NCBI RefSeq assembly: GCF_030159855.1
Contig: NZ_BSNG01000001.1
Span: 186,001 to 250,000, forward strand
Direction of reading: 5' to 3'
DNA length: 64,000 nucleotides
Source: Devosia yakushimensis
GTDB lineage: Bacteria > Pseudomonadota > Alphaproteobacteria > Rhizobiales > Devosiaceae
Positions within the stretch are counted from its first letter, which is position 1. Each line of letters starts with the position of its first letter. Below are positions 17,970 through 26,947 of this stretch, one piece after another. The translations under genes and the position numbers were made by a program. The notes beneath the pieces are model-generated. The model was not told where the DNA came from. It did no database searches and worked only from the letters and a program-made list of their open reading frames with translations.

Positions 17970-18581
17970 TTGATGGGGCAAAGCGCAATGAAATTGCCGT
18001 TCGACCAACACTATTTCTCACTCGATGAGTGCGAGTTCGTGCTTGTTACCCGCAAGTTCTATCCCCAGCCATTGCAAGTCGTTTTGATCTCGATTGCATT
18101 GATACCACTGATTGCTTTGGGCGCCTGGCAGAAAGGCCTCGATTTGTGGGTGAGCGCCGGTGTCATCGGTGGCACGGTGATCGCATCGCTCTTTTTTGTG
18201 CCTCTGCTCTTTCAACTTCGAACAGGTCAATTGGGTGCGGGCAATTATGTAGTGGGCAATATCACGAGTGTGATGGGACACGTGGATTGGCCGCCCATAT
18301 GGAGCAACATACTGGCGGAACGGGCCGTCACCTATAATTGGTCCGAGATTGGACTGATAACACTGCGTGCTGAGCCTTGGGCTGTCGCTCCCAATAATTT
18401 TCAGCTGGAACTCGATTTTCATGATGGCAGGATGCGCCATTTGCGTGTGCCAAATCTGAATGCCGAAGACATGGAGAAATTTGCCGCTGTTCTGGAGCTG
18501 ATAGCTCTTCGTCGCGGGATCCGCTTTCAATGGGGATCTGCTCATCGTCCCGTTCACTATGGCGGGCTGCGGTTGCCCTGA
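17970..18581 (+). CDS. Orphan membrane protein, unknown function
   Basis: About 203 residues with a pair of membrane segments (VVLISIALIPLIALGAW and VSAGVIGGTVIASLFFVPLLF) followed by a soluble part (FQLELDFHDGRMRHLRVPN) that could be a small beta-rich, PH-like domain. The start is ambiguous: TTG 17970, ATG 17973 or ATG 17988. The coding sequence is visibly less GC-rich than its neighbours and it stands alone next to tRNA-Met and a long inverted repeat, which hints at acquisition. No family recognised. Confidence 0.7.
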   Translation: MMGQSAMKLPFDQHYFSLDECEFVLVTRKFYPQPLQVVLISIALIPLIALGAWQKGLDLWVSAGVIGGTVIASLFFVPLLFQLRTGQLGAGNYVVGNITSVMGHVDWPPIWSNILAERAVTYNWSEIGLITLRAEPWAVAPNNFQLELDFHDGRMRHLRVPNLNAEDMEKFAAVLELIALRRGIRFQWGSAHRPVHYGGLRLP

Positions 18582-19351
18582 AAATATTGCCTTGGCGGGG
18601 CGCCGAGCATGCGTTTGAACATGGTGGTGAAGGCGGCGACGCTGTCATAGCCCAGGTCGAGGGCGACGCTGGTGACCGGCTCGCCATTGGCGAGGCGGGG
18701 AAGGGCGGTGAGCAGACATGCCTGCTGCCGCCAGAGCGACAGGCTCAGGCCGGTCTCGCGGCGAAAGGCGCGGGTGAAGGCGCGGCGGCTCATGGCGAGG
18801 GTCTGTGCCCAATCATCGATCACCAGATGGGGGGATGGGTTTTCGACAAAGCTGCGGCAGAGCGCAAAAAGGCGCGGTTCGGACGGAAAGGGCAGGCCGA
18901 GCGGGACTTCGGGCAGCTTGGCGATTTCCTCGAGCAGCAGCGCCATGACCAGGCTGGAGCGTGTCGCACGGTCTGCTGGCAGGGCGACCGCTTCGACAAT
19001 GAGGGCGCGGGCCAGATCGGTCAGCCCTACGACGCGCACATTGCCGGACATGTCGGGCAGGGCGCTAGGCGCGACATAGATCGAAAGCATGTGGACATGG
19101 CCCAGCATATCGACGGCATGCGCGATCTCCGGTGGAATCCACAAGGCATGTTCGGGCGGAACCATCCAGCGGCCCTGGCTCGACGTCACCATGACAACGC
19201 CCTTGCGCGGATAGAGCAATTGCGCCCGGCTATGGTGATGCGGGGCGATGGAATGGCCCGCAGGGTAGTGCGAAGGCAGGGCATAGACCGGGCCGGAGGC
19301 GGCTTCGATCTGTTCCAGCCGCTGGGCATGCAGGATTGTATGGTTGATCAT
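18557..19351 (-). CDS. AraC-family transcriptional regulator
   Basis: The 264-residue product has an N-terminal cupin-like sensor (PAGHSIAPHHHSRAQLLYP, MVPPEHALWIPPEIAH) and a C-terminal AraC double HTH (WAQTLAMSRRAFTRAFRRET, SVALDLGYDSVAAFTTMFKR). The ATG at 19351 is the natural start of the cupin part. It is transcribed away from the MFS gene across a 94-base gap, so it probably controls that pump. Its 3' end overlaps the orphan membrane gene by about 25 bases. Confidence 0.9.
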   Translation of the reverse strand: MINHTILHAQRLEQIEAASGPVYALPSHYPAGHSIAPHHHSRAQLLYPRKGVVMVTSSQGRWMVPPEHALWIPPEIAHAVDMLGHVHMLSIYVAPSALPDMSGNVRVVGLTDLARALIVEAVALPADRATRSSLVMALLLEEIAKLPEVPLGLPFPSEPRLFALCRSFVENPSPHLVIDDWAQTLAMSRRAFTRAFRRETGLSLSLWRQQACLLTALPRLANGEPVTSVALDLGYDSVAAFTTMFKRMLGAPPRQYFQGNRSPP

Positions 19352-19445
19352 GGTCTTGGCCCACTCGCGAAACAAGTGGACCAGAACACGAATGCGGGAC
19401 AGGGGCAATTGGTCTATCGAAAAGGCTTCAATATGGAGCGATATC

Positions 19446-20663
19446 GTGACGAATAGTGCAGTGGCCGCAGACAGGGACGCGGGAGAACAGACGGCCTTTG
19501 CCGTGATCATGGCGGTGAGTTTCTGCCATCTGCTCAACGACACGATGCAGTCGCTTATTCCGGCGCTCTATCCGATGATCAAGGAGGACTACGCGCTCGA
19601 TTTCACCCAGATCGGCTTTCTCGGCCTGGTGTTTCAGGTGACGGCCTCGCTGCTGCAGCCCCTGATCGGGATCTATACCGACAAGCGCCCGCTGCCCTAT
19701 TCGCTGAGCGTGGGAATGGGCTTTACCCTGATCGGTCTCGCCACTCTTGCTTTTGCGCATTCCTATTGGATGCTGCTGGTGGGCGGGGCAGTGATGGGGC
19801 TGGGCTCGGCGGTGTTTCACCCCGAAGCCTCGCGCGTGGCGCGGCTGGCTTCGGGCGGGCGGCATGGGCTGGCGCAATCACTGTTTCAGGTGGGCGGCAA
19901 TTTCGGCTCGGCCGTGGGCCCCTTGCTGGCCGCCTTCATCGTCCTGCCGCGCGGGCAGGGCAGCGTTGCCTGGTTTTCGCTGGCGGCGCTGCTGGGCATG
20001 GGCATTCTGTTTCAGGTGGGCAATTGGTATAGTCGCCATCGCGCTGCCAACCGGACGCGCACGAGCGCAACGCCGGCTGTGAGCCTGCCGCGCAAGACGG
20101 TCATCACGGCCATTGCCGTGCTGGCGCTGCTGGTGTTCTCCAAATACCTCTATATGAGCAGTCTTTCGAGCTTTTATACCTTCTACATGATGGATCGCTT
20201 TGCCGTTTCGGTGCAGGACGCGCAGATTTTGCTGTTCGTCTTCCTGGGCGCGGTGGCGATCGGCACAGTGGCCGGCGGGCCGGTGGTGGATTGGTTCGGC
20301 ACCAAATTCGTGATCTGGCTGTCGATCCTGGGGGCGCTGCCCTTCACGCTGACACTGCCCTATGCCGACTACACCTGGACGGTCATTCTGACCTTCATCA
20401 TCGGCGTGATCCTGGCGTCAGCCTTCTCGGCCATTGTGGTTTTTGCGCAGGAATTGGTGCCGGGCCGGGTCGGAATGATTGCCGGGCTGTTCTTTGGCTT
20501 CGCCTTCGGCATCGGGGGCATTGGCGCGGCCGTGCTGGGAATTGTGGCAGACCAGACCAGCGTCGAGTTCGTCTTCCAGGTCTGTTCCTATCTGCCGCTA
20601 TTGGGTCTGCTGACCATTTTCCTGCCCGATATCGGCAAGGGGCGGCGGGCAAAGGCAGCGTGA
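19446..20663 (+). CDS. MFS transporter, fosmidomycin-resistance (Fsr) type
   Basis: The 405-residue product has about 12 membrane segments. It follows the E. coli Fsr pattern: SFCHLLNDTMQSLIPALYPM at the start of helix 1, TQIGFLGLVFQVTASLLQPL, YTDKRPLPYSLSVGMG in the loop 2-3 region, and GLGSAVFHPEASRVAR. Likely a drug or metabolite exporter in the inner membrane. The start is GTG 19446, with GGAG 7 bases upstream. It is divergent from the AraC gene, its probable regulator. Confidence 0.9.
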   Translation: MTNSAVAADRDAGEQTAFAVIMAVSFCHLLNDTMQSLIPALYPMIKEDYALDFTQIGFLGLVFQVTASLLQPLIGIYTDKRPLPYSLSVGMGFTLIGLATLAFAHSYWMLLVGGAVMGLGSAVFHPEASRVARLASGGRHGLAQSLFQVGGNFGSAVGPLLAAFIVLPRGQGSVAWFSLAALLGMGILFQVGNWYSRHRAANRTRTSATPAVSLPRKTVITAIAVLALLVFSKYLYMSSLSSFYTFYMMDRFAVSVQDAQILLFVFLGAVAIGTVAGGPVVDWFGTKFVIWLSILGALPFTLTLPYADYTWTVILTFIIGVILASAFSAIVVFAQELVPGRVGMIAGLFFGFAFGIGGIGAAVLGIVADQTSVEFVFQVCSYLPLLGLLTIFLPDIGKGRRAKAA

Positions 20664-20675
20664 TTGACATTGGAG

Positions 20676-20704
20676 AGGCGCTCGCGGCCCAGGTCGCGGC
20701 GCCT
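20676..20704. terminator. Hairpin between MFS and GFA genes
   Basis: AGGCGC-T-CGCG / CGCG-GCGCCT, a 10-bp stem with one bulged T and an 8-base loop, between two convergent genes. No strong T-run. Confidence 0.5.
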
Positions 20705-20725
20705 CCCGTCCGCTTGCTGAGGGAC

Positions 20726-21127
20726 TTATTGTCCGTCCGGCGGCAGGTTGAGCGTGACCCAGCTATGTTGACTGCGTTCGTAAACGGCCTGCTGGGGGGC
20801 GGGGAAGTGGGGGTCGGCGAAGGCGCCGAGGGCCAGGGCGATGTGGGCGGGTTTGCGTTCGGGATACCAGAATATCGTGCTGCCGCAGTTCGGGCAGAAA
20901 TGATGCCGCAGCGGGAGCCCGCTATCGCCGATGCGCTGGTAGATGTGCGATGAGCCCGTAATCACCACGGCTTCCTTGCGGAAAAAGACCGCTATGCCAA
21001 AGGCGCTGCCGGTCCGGCGCTGGCATTCAAGGCAATGACAGACCGATATCTTCTCGGGCGCACCGCTGCATTCGACATGCAATTGGCCGCAGGAACATTG
21101 CGCGGTTCTGGTCTCTGGCTCGGTCAT
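20726..21127 (-). CDS. GFA-family zinc protein
   Basis: A 133-residue glutathione-dependent formaldehyde-activating-enzyme-like protein. Zinc ligands are clear: CSCGQLHVEC, CHCLECQRRTGSAFG and FCPNCGSTIFWYPE. Family members are small cytosolic beta-proteins; most do not have demonstrated Gfa activity, so substrate is left open. ATG at 21127. Convergent with the MFS gene. Confidence 0.9.
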   Translation of the reverse strand: MTEPETRTAQCSCGQLHVECSGAPEKISVCHCLECQRRTGSAFGIAVFFRKEAVVITGSSHIYQRIGDSGLPLRHHFCPNCGSTIFWYPERKPAHIALALGAFADPHFPAPQQAVYERSQHSWVTLNLPPDGQ

Positions 21128-21279
21128 TTTTTGCCTCGTTCCCCGATTGTGCGAGGGGCAGGGGCGAAAGGCAATATGGCCTGCGCCATCGCCCGCAGCG
21201 ATACAGCCCGCCGGCCGGCTGCAACCGGCACCGGCGTTTGAGGGTTACTTCAAAACATCGTGGATTGAAGGAGGACATC

Positions 21280-21462
21280 ATGGCCGACAGGGACTATGGC
21301 GACGGCGGATTTCTCGAGCCGTTCTTTCTGCTGGCAGCGATATTGTGGATCGGTGGCGCGCTGCTGTTCGTATCCGTCGCGGCCATGGGGACAGCGCGGA
21401 CCGGCAATGCGCCGCCGGCAGCGACCCAGGCCCCGGCCGCCGAAGCAAGCCAGACTCCCTGA
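21280..21462 (+). CDS. Small single-pass membrane protein, unknown function
   Basis: 60 residues: acidic N-terminus MADRDYGDGGFLEP, membrane segment (FFLLAAILWIGGALLFVSVAAM), then an Ala/Pro/Thr tail. The ATG at 21280 follows GGAGG. Real by ribosome site and composition. Function and partner unknown. Confidence 0.6.
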   Translation: MADRDYGDGGFLEPFFLLAAILWIGGALLFVSVAAMGTARTGNAPPAATQAPAAEASQTP

Positions 21463-21535
21463 CCCGCCAGTCAATCCCGCCTGGCTGCGCTTTGCATATG
21501 CCGCAAAAATATGATAAAACTACTCAGTTTATACA

Positions 21536-22447
21536 TTGGGGCATATTCCGATCTTGCACTACTGGCCTGCCATGACCTGGCGCACCGAGGGCATCCGCGT
21601 GACCGATCCGGTCAAGTGGCGGTGTCTGGATGGATTGATGGGAGCATTCTGGGAGGCCGAATGCCTCACGGGCGCCAGCGGCTATTACCTGGCCGATGAT
21701 CCGCGCATCATGTTTTTCTTCAACGACGTGTCCGGCAAGGTCCGTATTTCCAATCACGATGGCGATTTTGTCCGCCAGCACCGGCCGATGACGCGGGCCA
21801 TTTATATCCCCGCGGGCGTTCCGTTGTGGACCAATGTCGAATCCACCCACCACGTCACCCATCTCAACCTGCATATCCACAAAGACCGGCTGCTGCGGTT
21901 TCTGGCGCCTTCGGTGGGGCGGTCCGCGGCGCTGGCGGCCCTGCGCCGACCGGTCGAAATCCAGGATGTCGGCGCCATCGAGGCCCTGGCCAAGCTACTG
22001 GTGGGGGAAATTTCAGCGCCTTCCCGCCATGCGGTCTATGCGGAAAGCCTTGTCGGCAGCATTGTCGCCGGCCTTCTGGACATTCCGGAGCGGCCGGGTG
22101 ACCAGGTCGAGGGCCGGTTGACCCAGGGGCAGATGAACAAGCTGACGTTGCGCGCCAATACGCCCGGCAATGGCCGGCTTTCCGTGGCGGAAATGGCCGA
22201 TGCGGTGGGGCTGTCGGAAAGCTGGTTCAGTACGGTCTTCAAGCAGACGACGGGAAAGACGCCATTGCAATGGCAATTGGAGCGGCGGGTGGAGAGCGCC
22301 AAGAGGCTGCTGGCAGAGACCGATCTCAGCGTTGCCAATATCGCCGCCCAGCTCGAATTTTCTGATCAGGCGCATTTGACCAAGGTTTTCCGGCACGTGG
22401 CGGGGGAAACGCCGGCGGCGTGGCGGCGGATACAGCAGGTTCGCTAG
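21536..22447 (+). CDS. AraC-family regulator, likely of siderophore uptake
   Basis: About 303 residues. An N-terminal sensor domain is followed by a C-terminal AraC HTH pair (LSVAEMADAVGLSESWFSTV, SVANIAAQLEFSDQAHLTKV) and PAAWRR. PchR/YbtA-like regulators next to TonB receptors respond to the ferric siderophore; here the gene is convergent with the receptor at 22582-24687. The start is unclear: TTG 21536, TTG 21554 or ATG 21572, none with a good ribosome site. An imperfect A/T-rich dyad (ATAAAACT-ACTC-AGTTTATA, near 21512) sits just upstream and may be an operator. Confidence 0.87.
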   Translation: MGHIPILHYWPAMTWRTEGIRVTDPVKWRCLDGLMGAFWEAECLTGASGYYLADDPRIMFFFNDVSGKVRISNHDGDFVRQHRPMTRAIYIPAGVPLWTNVESTHHVTHLNLHIHKDRLLRFLAPSVGRSAALAALRRPVEIQDVGAIEALAKLLVGEISAPSRHAVYAESLVGSIVAGLLDIPERPGDQVEGRLTQGQMNKLTLRANTPGNGRLSVAEMADAVGLSESWFSTVFKQTTGKTPLQWQLERRVESAKRLLAETDLSVANIAAQLEFSDQAHLTKVFRHVAGETPAAWRRIQQVR

Positions 22448-22499
22448 GCCGCTGATTTCAGGATTGGGCCTTCTGATTGGTGGAGTGCCCGATCCGGTT

Positions 22500-22520
22500 C
22501 CCTCCCCACACGGGGGAGGG
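22500..22520. terminator. CCCTCCCC/GGGGAGGG hairpin between convergent genes
   Basis: Arms CCCTCCCC (22500-22507) and GGGGAGGG (22513-22520). The same type of element recurs at 54808-54828, so it is a dispersed intergenic palindrome that may act as terminator for the AraC and receptor genes. Confidence 0.5.
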
Positions 22521-22581
22521 AGGTGGATGAGGGCAGGAGCCGAGAGGTTCCCGCCTTCAGCCGAGTTCAAATGAAAGACGG

Positions 22582-24687
22582 CTACCACGTCTGGCGCAGG
22601 CTGGCCGTGATCGAGCGGCCGGGATTGTAGAAGTCGGCACCGAAGCCGCCATAGGCCACGTGCTTCTCGTCAAAGATATTGCTGACATTGAGCTGGAACG
22701 TGGTGTTTTCCTGCACCTTGTAATTGAAGGCGGCGTCGAAGACGATGCTGGCGTCACCCGATTGGGTATTGGTGTCGTTGAAGAAATAGGGGCCGGAATA
22801 GCGGGCGCCCACACCAAAGGTCATGTCGCCGACAATGCCATTGCTGGGCAGGGTATAATCCAGCCAGAGCGAGGCGATGTGGTTGGGCACGAAGGAAAGT
22901 TCATTGCCTTCATTGCCCGCCGTGCCGTTTTCGACGATGTCGGAGAGCATGTAGGAATAGGCCAGGGTGAGGCTCAGATTTTCCATGACCTCGGCCTTGG
23001 CCTCAAGGTCGATACCGCGCACCCGCACTTCGCCAATGGTCTCCTGCAGCAGGGTAGCGGGGTTGGTGCGGGTCATATTGTTCTTGGTGAGGTCGTAGAT
23101 GGCGGCGCTGAACAGGGCCGGGAAAGCCTCGGGCTGGTATTTGATGCCCGCTTCCCATTGTTCGCCACGCTCGGGCTCGACGCTGAGCGAGGCCGGAACG
23201 GCGGATTCGGCATAGCTGACATAGGTGGCGATCTCGTCGGTCCACTTATAGGTCAGGGCCGCGCGCTTGGTGAATTCGCTGAATTCGGCAGCGGTCAGTC
23301 CGCCCGTCAGATTGTTGGTCTGCTCGATATCCATCCAGTCATTGCGCAGCCCGATCGAGGCGGTCAGCCGGTCGAAGGTCAGGTCCTGCTGCAGGTAAAG
23401 CGCATTGGTCTTCTGGTCATTGGTGGTGCTGCCGATCAGTGGCACCGATGCAGGAGCGCCCGAATAGACCGGGTTCAGCCAATCGATGCTGGGGGCGGGG
23501 CCCCAATAGGTCTTGTTGGTGGCGTAGTTGGAATTGTGCTCGACGCCCACCAGCGTACGGCTCTCGACGGGGCCGAAGGTGGCGTCATATTGCACGCGCC
23601 CGTCGATGACGAAGTTTTCGCGGGTGGTCTCGTTGCCGAAAAAGGCGCGGCTGGCCAGGGTCGAGCCATCGGTGGGCGTTGCCGAAATATAGGCATAGCC
23701 GAAATCGCTGGCGGTATTGCTGTAGCGCGCATTGGAGCTGAAGGTCAGGCCATAGCCGACATCGTGGCTGAGCATGACGCTCAGTGTGTCGCGATCTACC
23801 CCGCGGAAATTGTAGCCCGGCTCGCCGAAGAAGACATTCCTGTCGAAATCGGTACCCACCGGGTGGCCGCCGCTGCCGGGCACGCCTTGCTTGCTCAGAT
23901 GGTCATAGACGATGGTGAGGGTGGTTGCGTCGGTCGGCCGCCAGGTGAGGCCGGCCATGACGAATTGCTCGTCATTGCGCGAATAATCATATTCGTCATT
24001 GCCCACGCGGAGCTTGCCGGTGAGGCGATAGGAGAGCGTGTCGTCTTCGGTGATATTGTCGCCGAAATCGGCGCCGATCTCGGCCGTGCCCAGCGCACCG
24101 CCCGAAATATAGGCCTCGCCGAACTTTTCGTTCTTGGGCGTCTTGGTCACGTAATTGACCGCGCCGCCGGGGTCGGAAACGCCGAAGGTGGTGGAATTGG
24201 CGCCCTTGAGCACTTCGATCCGCTCGAAGGCATAGGGTTCTTCGCGGATGCCGCCAAAGGGTGCGCCGATCACCAGGCCGTCGCGATAGGTATAGGCATC
24301 AAAGCCGCGGATCTTGAAGAAGTCGAAGCGGTCGTCCGAACCGTAGAAATCGGTGGTGACGCCGGCAGTATATTGGATCACTTCCTCGGTGCTCTGCGCG
24401 CCGCGCTGCTGGATTTCCTTGGCGGTGATCACCGAAACCGAGGCGGGGGTATCCAGGATCGGCGTGGCGATCTTGCTGCCGCTTGTCGTGGTCCGTGCCA
24501 CAATCGTATTGCGGTCGTCGTCGGTGCCGGTGCCCTGGACATTGACGGTGAGGGTGGGGAGAATCGTCACGGTCGGGTCGGCGGCCTCCTGAGCGAAGAC
24601 GATATTGGGCGCCATGCCCGCCAGAGCGGTGCATCCCAAAAGCATGGCAGCCCGGTAGCGGGCCCCGCTGGCATCCCTGATATTCAT
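22582..24687 (-). CDS. TonB-dependent ferric-siderophore receptor (FhuA/FoxA type)
   Basis: The 701-residue outer-membrane protein has a signal peptide ending ...GMAPNIVFAQ. A plug domain follows (TPASVSVITAKEIQQRGAQS, IRGFDAYTYRDGLV, FERIEVLKGANSTTFG), then the 22-strand barrel ending in an aromatic residue (SITASLRQTW). The plug resembles hydroxamate receptors (ferrichrome/ferrioxamine), but the ligand cannot be set from sequence. The ATG at 24687 is chosen because it begins the signal peptide; in-frame codons further upstream are promoter sequence. It is divergent from the binding-protein operon. Confidence 0.93.
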   Translation of the reverse strand: MNIRDASGARYRAAMLLGCTALAGMAPNIVFAQEAADPTVTILPTLTVNVQGTGTDDDRNTIVARTTTSGSKIATPILDTPASVSVITAKEIQQRGAQSTEEVIQYTAGVTTDFYGSDDRFDFFKIRGFDAYTYRDGLVIGAPFGGIREEPYAFERIEVLKGANSTTFGVSDPGGAVNYVTKTPKNEKFGEAYISGGALGTAEIGADFGDNITEDDTLSYRLTGKLRVGNDEYDYSRNDEQFVMAGLTWRPTDATTLTIVYDHLSKQGVPGSGGHPVGTDFDRNVFFGEPGYNFRGVDRDTLSVMLSHDVGYGLTFSSNARYSNTASDFGYAYISATPTDGSTLASRAFFGNETTRENFVIDGRVQYDATFGPVESRTLVGVEHNSNYATNKTYWGPAPSIDWLNPVYSGAPASVPLIGSTTNDQKTNALYLQQDLTFDRLTASIGLRNDWMDIEQTNNLTGGLTAAEFSEFTKRAALTYKWTDEIATYVSYAESAVPASLSVEPERGEQWEAGIKYQPEAFPALFSAAIYDLTKNNMTRTNPATLLQETIGEVRVRGIDLEAKAEVMENLSLTLAYSYMLSDIVENGTAGNEGNELSFVPNHIASLWLDYTLPSNGIVGDMTFGVGARYSGPYFFNDTNTQSGDASIVFDAAFNYKVQENTTFQLNVSNIFDEKHVAYGGFGADFYNPGRSITASLRQTW

Positions 24688-24876
24688 ATGCAATTCCAGA
24701 TGTTGGTGTGCGGCTTGGCGGCCGCGCCCCCCTTGGGCCGGTTCCTGCCGGTTTCTGCTCATAACTTGAGGATGTTTGTCTGGTATTGTAAAAAGCGCCG
24801 GTTTTGTACGATTCCATGGGAATTTCGCCTTTATCCCCGTGGTCATGCGCATTGCGGTTGACGCGGTATCTCCAAA

Positions 24877-24907
24877 CCTGAAAGTGAATGTCTACTTTTA
24901 GTTCAGG
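24877..24907 (+). promoter_or_regulatory. Inverted repeat touching the ribosome site of the binding-protein gene
   Basis: CCTGAA (24877-24882) and TTCAGG (24902-24907), with AGT/ACT continuing the pairing inside. The right arm runs into the AGGAGG ribosome site of the gene at 24918. It could be an operator or a translation-blocking hairpin. The rest of 24688-24917 is the divergent promoter region. Confidence 0.3.
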
Positions 24908-24917
24908 AGGCCTCGCC

Positions 24918-25907
24918 ATGCTGCGGCTGTTTCGTTTTTCCGCACCATTGATTGTGGCATGTCTATCGATCCTGGGGGCGGGCTCCGCCCTGGGGCAGGA
25001 TTTCCCCATCACCATCAAGCATGCCCTGGGCACCACAATCATCACCGAAAAGCCGGTGCGGGTCGCAACCGTGGCCTGGGCCAATCATGAAGTGCCGTTG
25101 GCGCTGGGGATCGTGCCGGTCGGCTTCGCTAGGGCCAATTTCGGTGATGACGATGGCGATGGTCTTTTGCCCTGGGTGGCCGAAAAACTCACCGAACTGG
25201 GCGCCGAAACACCGGTACTGTTCGACGAGGGCGATGGCATCGATTTCGAGGCGGTGGCGGCCACCGATCCCGATGTGATCCTGGCTGCCTATTCGGGCCT
25301 CAGCCAGGCCGATTACGACACGCTGAGCCAGATTGCGCCTGTTATCGCTTTTCCCGACGCGCCCTGGTCCACCGATTGGCGCGGCATGATCCGCCTCAAT
25401 AGCGCGGGGCTGGGCCTGGCGGCAGAGGGCGAGGCGCTGATCGCCGAGATCGAGGCGGAGATTACCGATACCCTTGCCGCCTATCCCGCGCTCAAGGGCA
25501 AGTCGGCCATGTTCGCCACCCATCTCAACGCGTCCGATCTCAGCACCATCAATTTCTATACGACCAACGATACGCGGGTGAAATTCTTCGCCGATCTCGG
25601 CCTGACCTCGCCCCAGGGCGTGGTCGAGGCGACGGCGCCGGGCAAGTTCTCGGGCTCGGTCAGCGCCGAACAGATCGATCGCTTCGAGGATGTCGATATC
25701 GTCGTCACCTATGGCGACGAACAGCTTCATAGCGCGCTGATGGCCAATCCGCTGATGGCCCGGATGCCGGCAGTGGCACAGGGGGCATTGGTCATTCTGG
25801 GCGGCAATCCGGTTGGCACGGCAGCCAATCCCACCCCGCTTTCGATTGCCTGGGTGCTCAAGGACTATGTCGCCCTGCTCGCCGAGGCGGCCGCGAAATC
25901 GCAATGA
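24918..25907 (+). CDS. Iron-siderophore ABC transporter substrate-binding protein
   Basis: The 329-residue periplasmic protein has a signal peptide (LRLFRFSAPLIVACLSILGAGSALG). Its class III (FepB/FhuD-like) binding fold shows EKPVRVATVAWANHEVPLAL, AATDPDVILAAYSGLSQADY and an iron-compound cleft region around WSTDWRG. The ATG at 24918 is 7 bases after AGGAGG; ATG 24888 has none. First gene of an operon with two permeases, divergent from the TonB receptor that would feed it. Confidence 0.92.
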   Translation: MLRLFRFSAPLIVACLSILGAGSALGQDFPITIKHALGTTIITEKPVRVATVAWANHEVPLALGIVPVGFARANFGDDDGDGLLPWVAEKLTELGAETPVLFDEGDGIDFEAVAATDPDVILAAYSGLSQADYDTLSQIAPVIAFPDAPWSTDWRGMIRLNSAGLGLAAEGEALIAEIEAEITDTLAAYPALKGKSAMFATHLNASDLSTINFYTTNDTRVKFFADLGLTSPQGVVEATAPGKFSGSVSAEQIDRFEDVDIVVTYGDEQLHSALMANPLMARMPAVAQGALVILGGNPVGTAANPTPLSIAWVLKDYVALLAEAAAKSQ

Positions 25908-26947
25908 CGGCATTGGGCCTTCCATCGCCTGTCCGGCAGCCTATCGCCGGGCGGTCGAACCGCGTGCGGAGCCTGTGGCTGCTGGGTCTTGCCGGGCTGC
26001 TCGCCGCGCTCTGCGCGCTTTCGGTCACCACCGGGTCGCGCGATGTCGGCTGGGCCGATATCGCCGCGGCTTTGACAGGCGGGCAGGATAATATCGGCCA
26101 GGCGGCGGTGTCGCTGCGCATTCCGCGCACGCTCCTGGCCGTGTTGGCCGGGTCGGCGCTGGGGCTGGCCGGGGCCGTGATGCAGGGGGTGACGCGCAAT
26201 CCGCTGGCCGATCCGGGTATTCTGGGCGTCAATATGGGCGCTTCGCTCGCCGTGGTCATCGGGGTCGCCTGGTTCAACATCGCCTCGGCCCAGGCCTATA
26301 TCTGGGCGGCCATTATCGGCGCGGGCTGCACGGCCGGCTTTGTCTATACGATCGGCTCATTGGGACGGGGTGGGGCAACGCCGCTCAAGCTGGCGCTGGC
26401 GGGCGTTGCCACCTCGATTGCCTTTGCGTCCCTGGTCATGGCGGTGGTGCTGCCGCGCAACGATATTGCGGGGGGCATCCGCTCCTGGCAGATCGGCGGG
26501 GTGGGTGGCGCCACCTTCGAGCGCATTCTGCCCGTGCTGCCTTTTCTCGCCGTCGGCATGGTCATCGCCCTGCTCTCGGCACGGCGGCTCAATTCGCTGG
26601 CGCTGGGCGATGAAATGGCGGCGGGGCTGGGCGAACGGGTGGCGCTGGCCCGGGGCGTTTCCGCGCTCGGGGCGATTCTGCTCTGCGGCGCCACCACGGC
26701 CATTTGCGGCCCCATCGGTTTCCTGGGGCTGATCGTGCCCCATCTCTGCCGCCTGCTGGTGGGTGCCGATTATCGCTGGCTGCTGCCCTTTTCGGCACTT
26801 GGCGGCGCGAGCCTGTTGCTGCTCGCCGATATTGCCGGACGCATCATTGCCCGGCCCGCTGAACTCGATGTCGGCATTGTCACCGCCTTTGTCGGCGCGC
26901 CGTTTTTCATCTGGGTGGTCATGCGTCAGCGGATTCGCGAGCTGTGA
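25904..26947 (+). CDS. FecCD-family iron-siderophore ABC permease 1
   Basis: A 347-residue inner-membrane protein with about 9-10 helices. FecCD hallmarks are SLRIPRTLLAVLAGSALGLA (about 63-82), GAVMQGVTRNPLADPGILGV and FCD-type GFLGLIVPHLCRLLVG near the C-terminus. The ATG overlaps the binding-protein stop by 4 bases. Acts with the next permease. Confidence 0.93.
   Translation: MTALGLPSPVRQPIAGRSNRVRSLWLLGLAGLLAALCALSVTTGSRDVGWADIAAALTGGQDNIGQAAVSLRIPRTLLAVLAGSALGLAGAVMQGVTRNPLADPGILGVNMGASLAVVIGVAWFNIASAQAYIWAAIIGAGCTAGFVYTIGSLGRGGATPLKLALAGVATSIAFASLVMAVVLPRNDIAGGIRSWQIGGVGGATFERILPVLPFLAVGMVIALLSARRLNSLALGDEMAAGLGERVALARGVSALGAILLCGATTAICGPIGFLGLIVPHLCRLLVGADYRWLLPFSALGGASLLLLADIAGRIIARPAELDVGIVTAFVGAPFFIWVVMRQRIREL

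Noticed and set aside
17640..18600. Integrated mobile element at tRNA-Met
   Set aside because: No integrase, no transposase and no second copy of the tRNA 3' end in the window; kept only as a question in the findings.
22660..24861. 733-codon plus-strand frame opposite the TonB receptor
   Set aside because: The minus strand encodes an obvious signal peptide, plug and barrel; the plus frame is Gly/Ala/Ile-rich mirror sequence without motifs.
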